Shown here piece after piece: positions 17,834 to 27,630 of a DNA stretch of 64,000 nt. Position 1 is the first letter of the stretch; every line of letters starts with the position of its first letter. The DNA is from Archangium primigenium (GTDB lineage: Bacteria; Myxococcota; Myxococcia; Myxococcales; Myxococcaceae). The position numbers and the translations under genes were made by a program. Under the pieces are notes generated by a model. That model saw only the letters and a program-made list of their open reading frames with translations. It had not been told where the DNA came from and ran no database searches. The stretch lies in NCBI RefSeq assembly GCF_016904885.1, contig NZ_JADWYI010000001.1:1612001-1676000 (forward strand), in the 5' to 3' direction.

Positions 17834-19882
17834 CTACTGGGGCCAGTGCAGGCGGCGGCTCTGCTCTCCGACGACCCAGAGGTTGCCGGGGTTGTTGCCC
17901 GCGATGTCGTTGAGCGGCTTGCCGGGATTGACCTGATGCACCTGGCTCCAGGTGTCGTTCCGGCCGTAGCGATAGATTTTGCCCGCGCTCGAGGTGACGT
18001 AGATGGAGCGCTTGCCGAAGGCGACCACGGACAGCAGGTCCTCGCTGGTCGGCGACTTGTGCGTGTTCCAGCTCGTGCCATTCCAGATGAGCACCGAGCC
18101 GCCGTCCCCCACGGCGTAGGCCAGCCGCGGGTTGACCACCCACACCGCCCGGAGCCGGTTGTTCACCAGGGGGAGGGTGCCCGTGCTCTGGATGGTCTCC
18201 TTCGCCCAGGGCTGCGCCCCCGCCGTGTAGCGGTAGATGCGCGCTTCACCGGAGAGACCCAGGAAGTTCGGCTCGTTGCCGCCCACCGCGAACAGCACCT
18301 CGCGGGAGAGGCCGTGCACGTCGTAGACGGGCTTGTCGACATCCTGCTGGCCGAGGTTGCTCGTCTTGTTGCTCCAGAACATCCGGCCCGCGGAGCTCGT
18401 CGTTCCTCCGAAGTGCACCTCGAGGCTCCCATCCGACAGGCGGACTTCCGTGAACCCCTGCACGTTCGTGCCCGTGGCGTGATTGCCACTGTTCTGCAGA
18501 CACGCGCCCGCCACGGCATGTCCACCGATGAAGCTGTTGGCCCCCGCGAACAAGCCGTCACCTCCCTGGAGCGAGGCCCAGACCACGTTGAGGTCGAGCG
18601 TGCCCGAGCACTTGCCCGCGGGGATGCTGAAGGAGGCCTGCCCGGGGGCGCGCAGCTCGTATTTCGAGCCGCCCACGACCCACACGCCCTGGCCGTCGTT
18701 CCAGAGCGACACGGAGCGCCACACGTCCGCGGCCCCTCCCGATGAGGACTCGTCCTTCCACGTGGGCCCGCCCGCGGGGCACACGCCGCCCTCGTCCGAT
18801 ATGTCGTTGCAGTTGTTGTCCTCCTGGTCGCACAACTCGTCCGCGCCCGGGAAGGTGAAGCGGTTGCCGTCGTTGCAGTCCCCGCCGCGTGTGATGTACC
18901 CCTCGACAGGTGCCAGACAGGTCTTCACGGCGCCATCGCTCCGGCCGTAGGAGTCCAGGTCGTCGTCCGGGTAGTAGGTCGTGGGCTGATCGACGTAGAC
19001 GCACTGCGCGGCGCGCTCGGACGTGCACGCCTTCTTCTGCCGGCAGCCGTTGAGCTGCGCGCACGTCTCCTCCAGGCCGTAGCCCTCGTCCGTGTTGCCG
19101 TCGCAGTTGTTGTCCTGGCCGTCGCAGAGCTCCTCGGCGCTGGGTTTCACCTTCGCCTGGGTGTCATCGCAGTCCCCGTCCTGTTGGGCGTAACCGTCGC
19201 GCGTGCTCGTGCACGACTCCACGGCGGGGCCGGTTCCATAGCCGTCGCCGTCCTGGTCCAGGTAGAGCCGGTAGGTGGCCTGGGTGGGCTTGCACTCGGC
19301 GCCCCCCGTCGCCGTGCAGGCGATCGCGCCTCCACACTGCGACGCGTTCGTGCACGACTGCCCCACGTTGTAGCCCTCGTCCCGCGTGCCGTCGCAGTTG
19401 TCGTCCCGTCCGTTGCACAGCTCGGGTTGCCCGGGGTTCACCGTGGCCTGGGTGTCGTCGCAGTCCGTGCCCCGCATGGCGGCGGTGACGTAGCCATCGC
19501 CATCCGCGTCCCGCGCCGTCAGGCTCAGGGTGGTCTTGACGATCTGCCCGTCCTCCACGGTCACCGTGGTGGACTGGGTCTCCACGGGCGTGCCCTCGCA
19601 GCCACGCTCGTAGGCGAGCGCGGTCACGCGCACGGAGGTGCTCCAGCCCGCCTCGCGCCAGGCCCCCACCGTGAGCTGCCCGCCCGAGCTCTTCGCCGCG
19701 AGCTCGTCCTTCACGTCCTTGACGCGCTCGGTGCCGGTGCCGTTGGCGTCCTGGATGCTCACGCGCACGCAGCCGGGTTTGAACTCGGGAAAGGCGACGG
19801 TGAGCTGGACGGCGCCCTTGTCACGACAACCAGCAGCAACCAGGGCCAGGAGGCTCACGACGAGCAGGGAGCGCGGGGACAT
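17834..19882 (-). CDS. MopE-like lipoprotein with Asp/Cys metal-binding repeats
   Basis: This 682-residue protein starts with a lipoprotein signal (LLVVSLLALVAAGC). After a beta domain (about 20-120) come three MopE-type repeats near residues 125-170, 210-267 and 307-365. Each has a D-x-DGDGY-like calcium loop, a 'DCDD' or 'DCND' step and a 'LC(N/D)G-x-D-x-NC' to 'DEG' ending; the third is degenerate (DDDLDSYG). The C-terminal 310 residues look like a beta-propeller (repeated VWAS/VWVV, 'YAVGDGGSVLIWNG'). Proteins with these repeats are secreted or surface-bound and bind metal or stabilise spores and outer surface; the exact role here is not shown. Confidence 0.85.
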   Translation of the reverse strand: MSPRSLLVVSLLALVAAGCRDKGAVQLTVAFPEFKPGCVRVSIQDANGTGTERVKDVKDELAAKSSGGQLTVGAWREAGWSTSVRVTALAYERGCEGTPVETQSTTVTVEDGQIVKTTLSLTARDADGDGYVTAAMRGTDCDDTQATVNPGQPELCNGRDDNCDGTRDEGYNVGQSCTNASQCGGAIACTATGGAECKPTQATYRLYLDQDGDGYGTGPAVESCTSTRDGYAQQDGDCDDTQAKVKPSAEELCDGQDNNCDGNTDEGYGLEETCAQLNGCRQKKACTSERAAQCVYVDQPTTYYPDDDLDSYGRSDGAVKTCLAPVEGYITRGGDCNDGNRFTFPGADELCDQEDNNCNDISDEGGVCPAGGPTWKDESSSGGAADVWRSVSLWNDGQGVWVVGGSKYELRAPGQASFSIPAGKCSGTLDLNVVWASLQGGDGLFAGANSFIGGHAVAGACLQNSGNHATGTNVQGFTEVRLSDGSLEVHFGGTTSSAGRMFWSNKTSNLGQQDVDKPVYDVHGLSREVLFAVGGNEPNFLGLSGEARIYRYTAGAQPWAKETIQSTGTLPLVNNRLRAVWVVNPRLAYAVGDGGSVLIWNGTSWNTHKSPTSEDLLSVVAFGKRSIYVTSSAGKIYRYGRNDTWSQVHQVNPGKPLNDIAGNNPGNLWVVGEQSRRLHWPQ

Positions 19883-19956
19883 GGGGCTTCATCATGCCCC
19901 ACTTCCCGGCCGACTCGCGCGGCGGGGCCGCTTCACCGCGAGTGTGCCCGGAGGGC

Positions 19957-20508
19957 TCAGGGCGTGCCCAGCGGGAAGTCGGCGCGCGGGTGGTAGCGGC
20001 CCCCCTGGCTCTCGAAGAGCACCACGCGCTCCACCCGGGCGGTGCCCCAGCGGGCCGCCTGGAGCGCCTGGACGCACGCGGCCAGCTCCCGGTCGCCTCC
20101 GGGGCTCCGCGCGCGTGCCAGGGTGAGGTGGGCCACGTACTCGCGATGCTCGGGCTCGAAGCCCAGGGGCCCGAGCGCCGCCGCCACGTCCGCCTGGAGC
20201 GCGCCCAGCGCGGCCGTGTCCCCGCCCACGCCCGCCCAGAGGACCCGGGGCCGCTCCGGAGCGCCGAAGCCGCCCCCTCCCTGGACGGAGAGCTCCAGGG
20301 GCGCGTGCGCCGCGCCCACCGGACGCAGCACCCGCTCCACCTCGGCGGCGCGCGGCGCGTCCACGTCTCCGAGGAAGCTCAAGGTGAGGTGCAGATTGGC
20401 GGGCGGCACCCACCGCGCGCGAGGGGCGTGACGCGACAGGTCGCGCAGGGCGTCCGTGACGGTGGCCTCGAGGGCCGGGCCCAGGGTGACGGCGACGAAG
20501 AGGCGCAT
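19957..20508 (-). CDS. thpR: RNA 2',3'-cyclic phosphodiesterase
   Basis: The 183-residue protein belongs to the 2H phosphoesterase family, with both H-x-T-x motifs: HLTLSFLG near residue 42 and HLTLARAR near residue 124. The MRLFVAVTLG start and the C-terminal 'LFESQGGRYHP' strand are typical of ThpR/LigT. It hydrolyses RNA 2',3'-cyclic phosphates in the cytoplasm. I chose the ATG at 20508 because family members begin with this MRLFVA strand. The next gene upstream stops at 20513, so the two are probably co-transcribed. Confidence 0.9.
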   Translation of the reverse strand: MRLFVAVTLGPALEATVTDALRDLSRHAPRARWVPPANLHLTLSFLGDVDAPRAAEVERVLRPVGAAHAPLELSVQGGGGFGAPERPRVLWAGVGGDTAALGALQADVAAALGPLGFEPEHREYVAHLTLARARSPGGDRELAACVQALQAARWGTARVERVVLFESQGGRYHPRADFPLGTP

Positions 20509-20512
20509 GGGG

Positions 20513-21049
20513 TCAGCTTTCTCCGGCCACGGTCGGCCGACGGCGGCGGGGCCAGAGGGCGTAGGCCCAGAAGGGAAGGAAGAGCAGCGCCTCCACGGCG
20601 AGCACGTAGGCGCCGCGCGCGGAGAGCATGCCCCCACCAATGGGGGCCACGGGGATGGGGCGCCAGGGGAAGAAGTGGCGGGCCTCTTCGAAGGGCCACA
20701 GGAGCGCCGGGCCCAGGCCGCCCGTGGTCATCGCGTCCAGGGGGCCGTGGCTGCCCACGGCGAGCAGCGTGAGCAGGCCGGCGGAGCGGGCGGGGCCTCC
20801 CACCGCGCGGGTGAGCAGCGCCACGCCGAGCGCCACCGCCGCGGCGAGGACGAGCGAGTGCGAGGCGCCCCGGTGTCCCCAGGTCGCCGCGTAGGGAATG
20901 CCCAGCGCGAAGGCGACGACGTCCGCGTCCGGCAGCAGGGCGAGCGCCGCGCAGGCCAGCATGCGCGGGGCCAGACTCCGCGTGGGGGTGTCCCTCGCGC
21001 TCACTCGTGCCAGCGCCATGCCCACCGCCACGTGACCGAAGCTCGCCAT
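20513..21049 (-). CDS. YdjM/DUF457-type membrane-bound hydrolase-like protein
   Basis: The 178-residue protein starts at the ATG at 21049, giving the family-typical MASFGHVAVGMALARV N-terminus. It has several membrane helices and the conserved polar residues of the YdjM family: LLPDADV near residue 40, HRGASHS near residue 58 and SHGPLDAMTTGG near residue 98. These His/Asp residues are arranged as a putative intramembrane metal site, but the biochemical activity of the family is not established. It sits 4 bases upstream of thpR. Confidence 0.85.
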   Translation of the reverse strand: MASFGHVAVGMALARVSARDTPTRSLAPRMLACAALALLPDADVVAFALGIPYAATWGHRGASHSLVLAAAVALGVALLTRAVGGPARSAGLLTLLAVGSHGPLDAMTTGGLGPALLWPFEEARHFFPWRPIPVAPIGGGMLSARGAYVLAVEALLFLPFWAYALWPRRRRPTVAGES

Positions 21050-21120
21050 GAGGACCCCGCGGTGCACTCGGGTGGCCGTCATCTGGAGCGGCCGCCGAGG
21101 CGGGTATAGCCTGCCGCGCC

Positions 21121-22368
21121 GTGAGCACCGGGTCCACCGTCGACGACATCCTGCAACAGCGGTTCGATGCGCAGCGCGTGCGCATGGGCCGGTGGGTCTA
21201 CCGCTTCCGCGTGGTGGGGCTGCTCGGGTGGCTGGCCTGCATCGTGCTGTTCGAGTGGCTCACGCCCTGGCGCTGGGTGGCGGCGTATGCGGTGTTCGCG
21301 CTCGGCCTGTGGGCCGGCAGCCGCCTGGTGCGCGGGGTGCGCCGCTGGCCGGACGTCGGCGTGATGCTCCTGGACATGTCCGCCCTGTTCGCCATCCAGT
21401 ACACGGCGGTGTCCCTGTCCAGCCTGGCGCAGATCATCGCGGGCCTCACGGTGGGCATCTACATCGTCCTGGTGATGCTGATGGCCCTCCTGGGCAGCCC
21501 CTGGCCGCGCCTGGCGCTGGGGACCCTCTGGGCCATCGTGCTGGAGACGACGCTCTTGCATCGCGCGGGCATCGCGGTGGACCTCACCCTGCCCGGGGTC
21601 GGCCTGACGCTCGGGCTCGCGGTGCTGGTGGCGGGCTACACCCGGCGGCAGATGCACCGGCTGGTGCGCGAGGTGTCGCGCGAGCAGACGCACCGCACGC
21701 GCCTGGGCCGCTACTTCTCCCCCGAGGTGGCCCGCCGCATCCTCGACACGGGCAACGACTCCACGCCCCGCGAGGGAGAGCACCGCGAGGTGACGCTGCT
21801 GTTCGCCGACATCCGCGGCTTCACCGCCATGTCCGAGCGCATGGAGAGCCCCCAGGTGGTGCGCCTGCTCAACGAGTACCTGGGCCGCATGGTGGAGGTG
21901 GTGTTCCGCCACGGGGGCACGCTCGACAAGTTCATCGGCGACGGCATCCTCGCGTACTTCGGCGCCCCGCTGGAGTTGCCCGGCCATCCGCGCGCCGCGG
22001 TGGCCTGCGGGCTCGCCATGCTCGAGGCGCTCGACGCGCTCAACGCGGAGCGCCAGACGCGGGGCGAGGAGCCCCTGTCCATCGGCATCGGCATCCACAC
22101 GGGCCGCGTGGTCATCGGGGACGTGGGGCCCGAGCAGCGCCGCGAGTACACCGTCATCGGCGACGCGGTGAACCTGGCCAGCCGCATCGAGGGGCTCACC
22201 AAGAAGGTGGGCGTGCCGCTGCTCGTGTCGGGCATCACCCGGGAGCGCTGCGGCGACACGCTGTCCTTCGTGGAGGCGGCTCCGCTGCCCGTGGCGGGCA
22301 AGGCGGAGCCGGTGGTGACGTACGTGCCCGGGGGAGCCCCGGGCCCGCTGCGGGGGCCCGCTCAGTAG
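21121..22368 (+). CDS. Membrane class III adenylate cyclase
   Basis: This 415-residue protein (GTG start) has six predicted helices in the first 180 residues, a short helical linker ([26 protein letters not shown]), then a class III cyclase domain. Both metal Asp residues are present ([10 protein letters not shown] and [12 protein letters not shown]), with the Lys of TLDKFIGDG and the Asp of [15 protein letters not shown] expected for ATP rather than GTP use. It makes cAMP at the inner membrane; the input sensed by the membrane part is unknown. Its stop overlaps the convergent proS stop by 7 bases. Confidence 0.9.
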   Translation: MSTGSTVDDILQQRFDAQRVRMGRWVYRFRVVGLLGWLACIVLFEWLTPWRWVAAYAVFALGLWAGSRLVRGVRRWPDVGVMLLDMSALFAIQYTAVSLSSLAQIIAGLTVGIYIVLVMLMALLGSPWPRLALGTLWAIVLETTLLHRAGIAVDLTLPGVGLTLGLAVLVAGYTRRQMHRLVREVSREQTHRTRLGRYFSPEVARRILDTGNDSTPREGEHREVTLLFADIRGFTAMSERMESPQVVRLLNEYLGRMVEVVFRHGGTLDKFIGDGILAYFGAPLELPGHPRAAVACGLAMLEALDALNAERQTRGEEPLSIGIGIHTGRVVIGDVGPEQRREYTVIGDAVNLASRIEGLTKKVGVPLLVSGITRERCGDTLSFVEAAPLPVAGKAEPVVTYVPGGAPGPLRGPAQ

Positions 22369-23795
22369 GCCTTGGAGAAGACGATGCGGCCGGGGGACGG
22401 CTCGCCGGTGACCACGCACTTGCCCGGCTCCTGGGCGAGCGCGAAGGGCCGGTTGCGCGTGGTGAGGCCCGTCTCGTCCTTGATGCGCGCCTCCACCTTG
22501 GGGTCCAGGTTCCAGTGCGCGAGCAGGAAGCCGGCGTCCGCCTTCTCCTTGAGCTCCTCGTAGCTGTTGACCTCGAAGGTGTGCGCCTCGCGGTAGGCCT
22601 TGGCCTTGTCGAACAGGGCCTTCTGCATGGCGTCCAGCATCTCCTGGGCCTTGGCCACGGCCTGCTCCAGGGGGATGAACTCCTTCTGGCGCACGTCGCG
22701 GCGCACCATCACGCACGTGCCCTTGGCCAGGTCCTTGGGGCCCAGCTCCACGCGCAGACAGGTGCCGGTCAGCTCGTGCTCGTTGTACTTGAAGCCCGGG
22801 CTCTTGGTGTCGTCGTCGTCCACCACCACGTTCAGGCCGGCCTTCTTGAGGTCCGCGGCGAGCGCGTGCGACTTCTCCAGCACCTGCGCCTTCTCCGCGT
22901 CGCTCGCCTTGCCGGCGATGGGGATGATGACCACGTGCACGGGCGCGAGCCGGGGCGGCACGATGAGGCCCGCGTCATCCGAGTGCGTCATGATGAGGCC
23001 GCCGATGAGGCGCGTGGACACGCCCCAGGACGTCTGCCACACGTGGTGCTGCTTGCCGTCACGGCCCTGGAACTGGGTGTCGAAGGCCTTGGCGAAGTTC
23101 TGCCCCAGGTTGTGGCTGGTGCCCGCCTGCAGCGCCTTCTTGTCCTGCATCATCGCCTCGATGCTGTAGGTGCGCAGCGCGCCGGCGAAGCGCTCGGACT
23201 CGGACTTGCGCCCCGTCATCACCGGCATCGCCATGTAGTCCTCGGCGAACGTCCGGTAGACCTCGAGCATCTGCAGGGTCTCCTTCTCCGCGTCCGCCTC
23301 GGTCTCGTGGCAGGTGTGGCCCTCCTGCCAGAGGAACTCGGTGGTGCGCAGGAACAGGCGCGTGCGCATCTCCCAGCGCATCACGTTGGCCCACTGGTTG
23401 AGCAGGAGCGGCAGGTCGCGGTAGCTCTGGATCCACTTGGCGAAGCTGCGGTTGATGATGGTCTCGCTGGTGGGCCGGATGACGTAGGGCTCGTCCAGCT
23501 TGGAGCCACCCGCGTGGGTGACCACGGCGAGCTGGGGGTTGAAGCCCTCGACGTGCTCGGCTTCCTTCTTGAGGTAGCTCTCGGGGATGAGCAGCGGGAA
23601 GTAGGCGTTCTTGTGGCCCAGGTCCTTGAACATCTTGTCGAGGACCCGCTGCATGTTCTCCCAGATGGCATAGCCATTGGGACGGATGACCATGCAGCCC
23701 TTCACGTCCGAGTAGTCGGCGAGCTTCGCCTTCTGGACCAGGTCCACATACCACTCGGAAAAGCCCTTCTCGCGCGGCGCCAGCTTCTCGGCCAT
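22362..23795 (-). CDS. proS: Prolyl-tRNA synthetase, archaeal/eukaryal-type (type 3)
   Basis: The ATG at 23795 gives 477 residues and the family start [20 protein letters not shown]. The class II core has motif 1 around [29 protein letters not shown], and motif 2 with [20 protein letters not shown]. The anticodon-binding domain starts near residue 285 ([12 protein letters not shown]), and a C-terminal zinc-like domain ends in a Tyr (KAY) as in archaeal/eukaryal ProS. There is no editing insertion, so it is shorter than the bacterial type (about 570 residues). It charges tRNA-Pro in the cytoplasm. Confidence 0.96.
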   Translation of the reverse strand: MAEKLAPREKGFSEWYVDLVQKAKLADYSDVKGCMVIRPNGYAIWENMQRVLDKMFKDLGHKNAYFPLLIPESYLKKEAEHVEGFNPQLAVVTHAGGSKLDEPYVIRPTSETIINRSFAKWIQSYRDLPLLLNQWANVMRWEMRTRLFLRTTEFLWQEGHTCHETEADAEKETLQMLEVYRTFAEDYMAMPVMTGRKSESERFAGALRTYSIEAMMQDKKALQAGTSHNLGQNFAKAFDTQFQGRDGKQHHVWQTSWGVSTRLIGGLIMTHSDDAGLIVPPRLAPVHVVIIPIAGKASDAEKAQVLEKSHALAADLKKAGLNVVVDDDDTKSPGFKYNEHELTGTCLRVELGPKDLAKGTCVMVRRDVRQKEFIPLEQAVAKAQEMLDAMQKALFDKAKAYREAHTFEVNSYEELKEKADAGFLLAHWNLDPKVEARIKDETGLTTRNRPFALAQEPGKCVVTGEPSPGRIVFSKAY

Positions 23796-23913
23796 CTGCT
23801 TGAAATCCTTCGGAAACGGGTGAGGCCCGTTGCCTACGCCGACCCCCCGCCAAAAGCAATGCCCCCGCGACGGGTCGGAGGGGGGAGGAGGTCCTGTGAT
23901 ACACTGATGCACC

Positions 23914-24385
23914 GTGGAAAAGCGCACGCCTCCTGCTCTGCGCGAGCCTCCTCCTGGGCGGAGGTTGTGGCGCCGCGCGTCCATCGGTCGCGAGCGCACG
24001 GACGTCCGAAGGGGTCCGCGGCCCCTGGGCGGAAGTGGCCTCCATCGAGATGCCCACGGGAGATGCGTCCATCCCGATCGATCTGCTCCGAGACGTGGCC
24101 GAGGCCCTCCTGAAGCGTCCTGGTGCCACGGTCTGCGATCCCACGACCCGGCGGCCGATCGCCGGTCTGTCCATGGAGTACTGCTCGACGGTCTATGTCG
24201 CGGGAGACCGGGGCGCGTTGTCCTGGCGGGTGTCCGAGCCGAGGGCGGGAAACCATGAGTCCTGCGGCCCCTCCTTCCTGGTCGAGGAGCCTCGGAGCCA
24301 ATGGATGACCCTCGGTCGCTGTACTCCCCAGCGGGATCGCCGCTCGCCGCAGTGCGATGTTCCGCTCCGCTTGTTGCGTGAGTAG
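23914..24385 (+). CDS. Lipoprotein with apparent frameshift at its start
   Basis: From 23915 one frame encodes [14 protein letters not shown], a textbook lipoprotein signal and lipobox, followed by a compact Cys-containing domain to the TAG at 24383 (e.g. [14 protein letters not shown], then '[12 protein letters not shown]'). No ATG, GTG or TTG opens this frame between the upstream stop at 23897 and the signal. A GTG at 23914 lies one base out of frame; removing one A from the AAAA run at 23918-23921 joins it. The only in-frame standard start is a GTG at 24035, which discards the signal. I annotate the joined form. It has no recognised family. Confidence 0.55.
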
Positions 24386-24406
24386 GCGTCAGGTCAGGAG
24401 AGACGG

Positions 24407-24859
24407 ATGTTCAAGGCGCATGCTGTCGCGATGCTCTCGATGGTGCTCGGGGGCTGTGCCCTCTTTCCGCGCACCCCCTGGGAAGGGCCTGTCGAATGGC
24501 CGGAAGAGGGTGCGCGCAAGGAGCTGGTTCCCTTCGCCCACGCCGAGGCCGTGGCCGCCGCGGCCGCCGCTCTCCGGGCGATGGTGAAGGAGAACCCGTA
24601 CCCGGACTTGTTCGTGGGGTGCTCCACCCCCGAGCAGGGCTTGGACGTCGCCGTCTTCACGGGCCCCACACCGGGCCTGTACTACGTCCTGGTGGACCAA
24701 CGCTTCGACCGATGTGGCGGGCCCACGGTGCGCGTGCTCGATGGTTGGTACGAGTATGCCGTCACCGCGCGAGGCGAGGTCGTGGGCAAGGCACCGCCCC
24801 CTCCCGGGGACATGGAGATGCCCGCCCTCGCGCCGCCGCCCGTTCCAGAAACCCCGTGA
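24407..24859 (+). CDS. Small lipoprotein (hypothetical)
   Basis: This 150-residue protein starts [17 protein letters not shown], with lipobox LGGC and an AGGAG site upstream. The mature domain (about 40-130) has an Ala-rich helix ([15 protein letters not shown]) and a two-Cys alpha/beta core ([11 protein letters not shown] and [10 protein letters not shown]), then a Pro-rich end. It lies 21 bases after the preceding lipoprotein gene and probably shares its transcript. Function unknown. Confidence 0.75.
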   Translation: MFKAHAVAMLSMVLGGCALFPRTPWEGPVEWPEEGARKELVPFAHAEAVAAAAAALRAMVKENPYPDLFVGCSTPEQGLDVAVFTGPTPGLYYVLVDQRFDRCGGPTVRVLDGWYEYAVTARGEVVGKAPPPPGDMEMPALAPPPVPETP

Positions 24860-24862
24860 GCC

Positions 24863-26194
24863 TCAGCGCTCCAACTGGATGTCGTCGAACAGCACCGAGC
24901 GGCCATCGCCGCCCAGGGGCTCGAAGGCCAGGCCCCGCACGGCCGAGAGCGTGAGCCCGTCGTTGGGCGCTCCGGCGGGCTGCCAGTCCGTGCGCCGCTT
25001 GAAGGCCGTCATCGGCACGCTCACCCACTTCCAGCCCACGAAGTCGTCCTGGAAGCGGTACTCGAAGCGCTCGATCTTGTCCGGGCTCGGGCCGTTGTCG
25101 CGCAGCTCCAGCCGGAACGGGTCACCCGTGGCCGTGCCCCGGAACCAGAAGTTCAGGTAGCGCACGCCCCGCCAGTCCATGGGCGAGGGGAAGGTGCGCT
25201 CGGCGGCCCCGTGCGCGTTGGCCTTCACCGAGTACTCCATCGCCATCGCCCGGCCCTGGTGCCCGTAGTCCGTCTGCCACAGGTTGACGCGCGCCCCGTC
25301 GTCCACGTGCCCCGGGGACCAGAGCTCCGCCGTGTTGCCCGCCTCGAAGCCCTCGAGGATGTCCGTGGGCGTGGCCGGCCCGTGGCGGATGTTCTGGATG
25401 CCGCTGGTCAGGGGCGCGCCCGGGTACTCGAACACGCCGAGCCAGGACTCGGTCGCGGGCCCCACGCCCGGCCAGAAGTTCATCACGATGCGGCCGGGCG
25501 TCACCGGCAGGGGGCCGTTGAAGCCCGTCTCGCTGTGCACCCGCCGCCCGTCCACGTACCAGTGCAGCGCCGCGCGCGTCCATTCCAGCCCGTAGATGTG
25601 GAAGGACTCGGAGGCGTCGAAGGGCAGGTCGATCGTCGCCGCGTCGTGGCGCTTGCCCTCGCTGATGTAGGTGAGCCGCAACTGCTGGGGGTTCTTGCCG
25701 AGGAAGGCCATGCCCACCTCGTCCCAGCGCGTGTTCTCGAAGGGGCCCGTGGTGAGGGCGAACGCCGTCATGGTGCCCGGGGCGCGCGCGGGCTTGAGCC
25801 GCACCTCGTAGCGGCCGTAGCCATGGTAGCGCTGGGAGGCGAACTCCCCCGAGGCATAGGGTCGGCCCCCACAGCCCTCGGGACAGGACTCGGTGTCGAG
25901 CGTCAGGTGGAGCGTGCCCTCGGTGAGGCGCACGTGGTCCGCGCGCCAGCCCGCGTTGAAGTCCTCGCTGCTCACCCAGCCATCCGAGGCCCGCCAGCGC
26001 GACAGGTCCAGGGTGGTGAGCCGATCGTCGAAGGCCGTGTCTCCGCCCACCCAGGCGAGGGAGGGCGGGGCGCCCACGTCCACCTTGGGCGCCTCGCCTG
26101 GGTTCTGGGTCCCGGGCACCGGCGTGGACGGGCCTCCACAGCCCGCCAGCAGCAGTCCGAGCGCCACCCGCTTCCAGTTCGTCTCCAGCGCCAT
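24863..26194 (-). CDS. GH16-like lipoprotein with degenerate catalytic motif and CBM11-like domain
   Basis: The 443-residue protein has lipobox LLAGC (Cys 19). Residues 55-265 are a GH16 laminarinase/lichenase jelly-roll: GEFASQRYHGYGRYEVRLK, MTAFALTTGPF, then WDEVGMAFLGK where active enzymes have E-I-D-I-E-F-L-G. Glu 159 is kept, but the central Asp is Gly 161 and the acid/base Glu is Ala 163. Residues 290-443 resemble a CBM11-type binding module (LNFWFRGTATGDPFRLEL, ending LFDDIQLER). It is therefore probably a glucan-binding rather than a glucan-cleaving surface protein. Convergent with the lipoprotein at 24407. Confidence 0.85.
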   Translation of the reverse strand: MALETNWKRVALGLLLAGCGGPSTPVPGTQNPGEAPKVDVGAPPSLAWVGGDTAFDDRLTTLDLSRWRASDGWVSSEDFNAGWRADHVRLTEGTLHLTLDTESCPEGCGGRPYASGEFASQRYHGYGRYEVRLKPARAPGTMTAFALTTGPFENTRWDEVGMAFLGKNPQQLRLTYISEGKRHDAATIDLPFDASESFHIYGLEWTRAALHWYVDGRRVHSETGFNGPLPVTPGRIVMNFWPGVGPATESWLGVFEYPGAPLTSGIQNIRHGPATPTDILEGFEAGNTAELWSPGHVDDGARVNLWQTDYGHQGRAMAMEYSVKANAHGAAERTFPSPMDWRGVRYLNFWFRGTATGDPFRLELRDNGPSPDKIERFEYRFQDDFVGWKWVSVPMTAFKRRTDWQPAGAPNDGLTLSAVRGLAFEPLGGDGRSVLFDDIQLER

Positions 26195-26267
26195 GGGGTC
26201 CGCCTTCCTCTCCGAGCGACGTGCGAGGGGGAAGTCTACCCCACCCGGGCGGGGCCCGGTTCCGGGC

Positions 26268-27509
26268 CTATGCTTGGACGTCGAACGTCATGCCCGCGCG
26301 GCGCAGGCGCTCGATGAGCGTGGTGCCCATGCTGGAGGCGGGGGTGAGCACGCCGCCCTCGGCCTTCACGTCGTCGAAGGCGAGGCAGAGCGCGGCCTCG
26401 GCGAGCATCCGGCTCGTCGCCGCGTAGCCCGGGTCTCCCTTGGCGGCCACCTTGCCCTCCAGGCGCACGCGCGCGCCCGCCTGGGACGTGCCCTCGCCCA
26501 GGAGCTTCACCACGAAGTAGCCCTTCTCGCGCTGCTCCGGGGTGGGGCCCTCGCCTGGCGCGGGCAGCACGTGCTTCTCCAACTGGCGGCGCAGGGCGGG
26601 CACGCTCGCGACGCCGAAGAAGGCGCCCAGGCCGGCCACCATGCCCGACGCGGTGAGCAGGCCCTTCACGCCGCGTCCGAAGGCCGACGCCTCCGAGTAC
26701 AGGAAGTCCTTGCCCCAGGGGTAGCCGAGCAGGGCGTTGCTGCGGCGCACCACGCGCGTGTTCACCGAGGCCATGAAGAAGGGGCCCGTCCACTGGCCCA
26801 GCTCCTCGCTGTAGCGCAGGCCCATCTGGTCGCGCTCCTCGGGGCGGCCCCGGCGCGGCTCGGGATCCAGCGCGTGCGGGTTGCCCATCACCCGGCGCAG
26901 GGACGGGTCCTTCTCCAGCTCGTCGAACATCTGCGTCATGCTCGCCGCGGTGCCGCCGCTCACGCCGCCGCTCATCTTCACCGTGTAGTAGCGCACCTGG
27001 TCCAGGTGGCTCCCGTGCCGCTCGCGCATGGCCTCCTGCATCATGAGCACGCCCAGGTCCGAGGGAATGGAGTCGAAGCCACAGGTGTGCACGATGCGCG
27101 CGCCGCTCTCGCGCGCCTGGGTGTGGTGCGCGTCGATCATCCGGCGCATCCAGTGCACCTCGCCCGTCAGGTCGCAGTAGTCCGTGCCGTTGCGCGCGCA
27201 CGCCGCCACCAGCTCGCTGCCGTGGCGCGCGTAGGGGCCCACCGTGCTGATGATGACCCGCGTGCGGCCCACCAGCGCGTCCAGGGACGCCGCGTCCCGC
27301 GCGTCCGCGAGCACGAGGGGCAGCTCGGCGTGGGCCGCGCCCAGGCTCGCGCGCACCTGCTCGAGCTTCGCGCGGTCACGTCCCGCGAGCGCCCAGCGCG
27401 CGCGGTGGGTGTCCTGCGTCCGGGCGAGATAGTCGGCGACGAGGCGGCCGGTGAAGCCAGTGGCTCCCCACACGATGACGTCGAATTCGGTTTTAGAGGC
27501 TTTGGGCAT
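26268..27509 (-). CDS. Saccharopine dehydrogenase-like / trans-acting enoyl reductase family protein
   Basis: This 413-residue protein opens with an NAD(P)-binding Rossmann motif, VIVWGATGFTGRLVADYLA, followed by WALAGRDRAKLEQV. The region YCDLTGEVHWMRRMIDAHH near residue 110 and IVHTCGFDSIPSDLGVLMM are typical of the trans-acting enoyl reductase branch (mycobacterial Rv2953 relatives), which reduces double bonds in polyketide-derived lipids. A hydrophobic stretch lies near residue 290. No polyketide synthase is adjacent, though FAAL/type III synthase cassettes begin 2 kb away; a link is speculation. Substrate unknown. Confidence 0.85.
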   Translation of the reverse strand: MPKASKTEFDVIVWGATGFTGRLVADYLARTQDTHRARWALAGRDRAKLEQVRASLGAAHAELPLVLADARDAASLDALVGRTRVIISTVGPYARHGSELVAACARNGTDYCDLTGEVHWMRRMIDAHHTQARESGARIVHTCGFDSIPSDLGVLMMQEAMRERHGSHLDQVRYYTVKMSGGVSGGTAASMTQMFDELEKDPSLRRVMGNPHALDPEPRRGRPEERDQMGLRYSEELGQWTGPFFMASVNTRVVRRSNALLGYPWGKDFLYSEASAFGRGVKGLLTASGMVAGLGAFFGVASVPALRRQLEKHVLPAPGEGPTPEQREKGYFVVKLLGEGTSQAGARVRLEGKVAAKGDPGYAATSRMLAEAALCLAFDDVKAEGGVLTPASSMGTTLIERLRRAGMTFDVQA

Positions 27510-27630
27510 GGCGGGGGTTTGCCTGGAGCTGATTCAGGAATCAATCATCTCCCGCCCGCTTCCTCTCCGGCCGGACACCTCGGGGTAGGGAAGACTGCGC
27601 CGGGAGGGGCTGCCATCATCCGCCGTTCCC

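Noticed and set aside
22362-22368. Overlap of adenylate cyclase and proS stop codons as a frameshift
   Set aside because: Both proteins are full length with intact C-termini, so a 7-base convergent overlap is simply tight packing.
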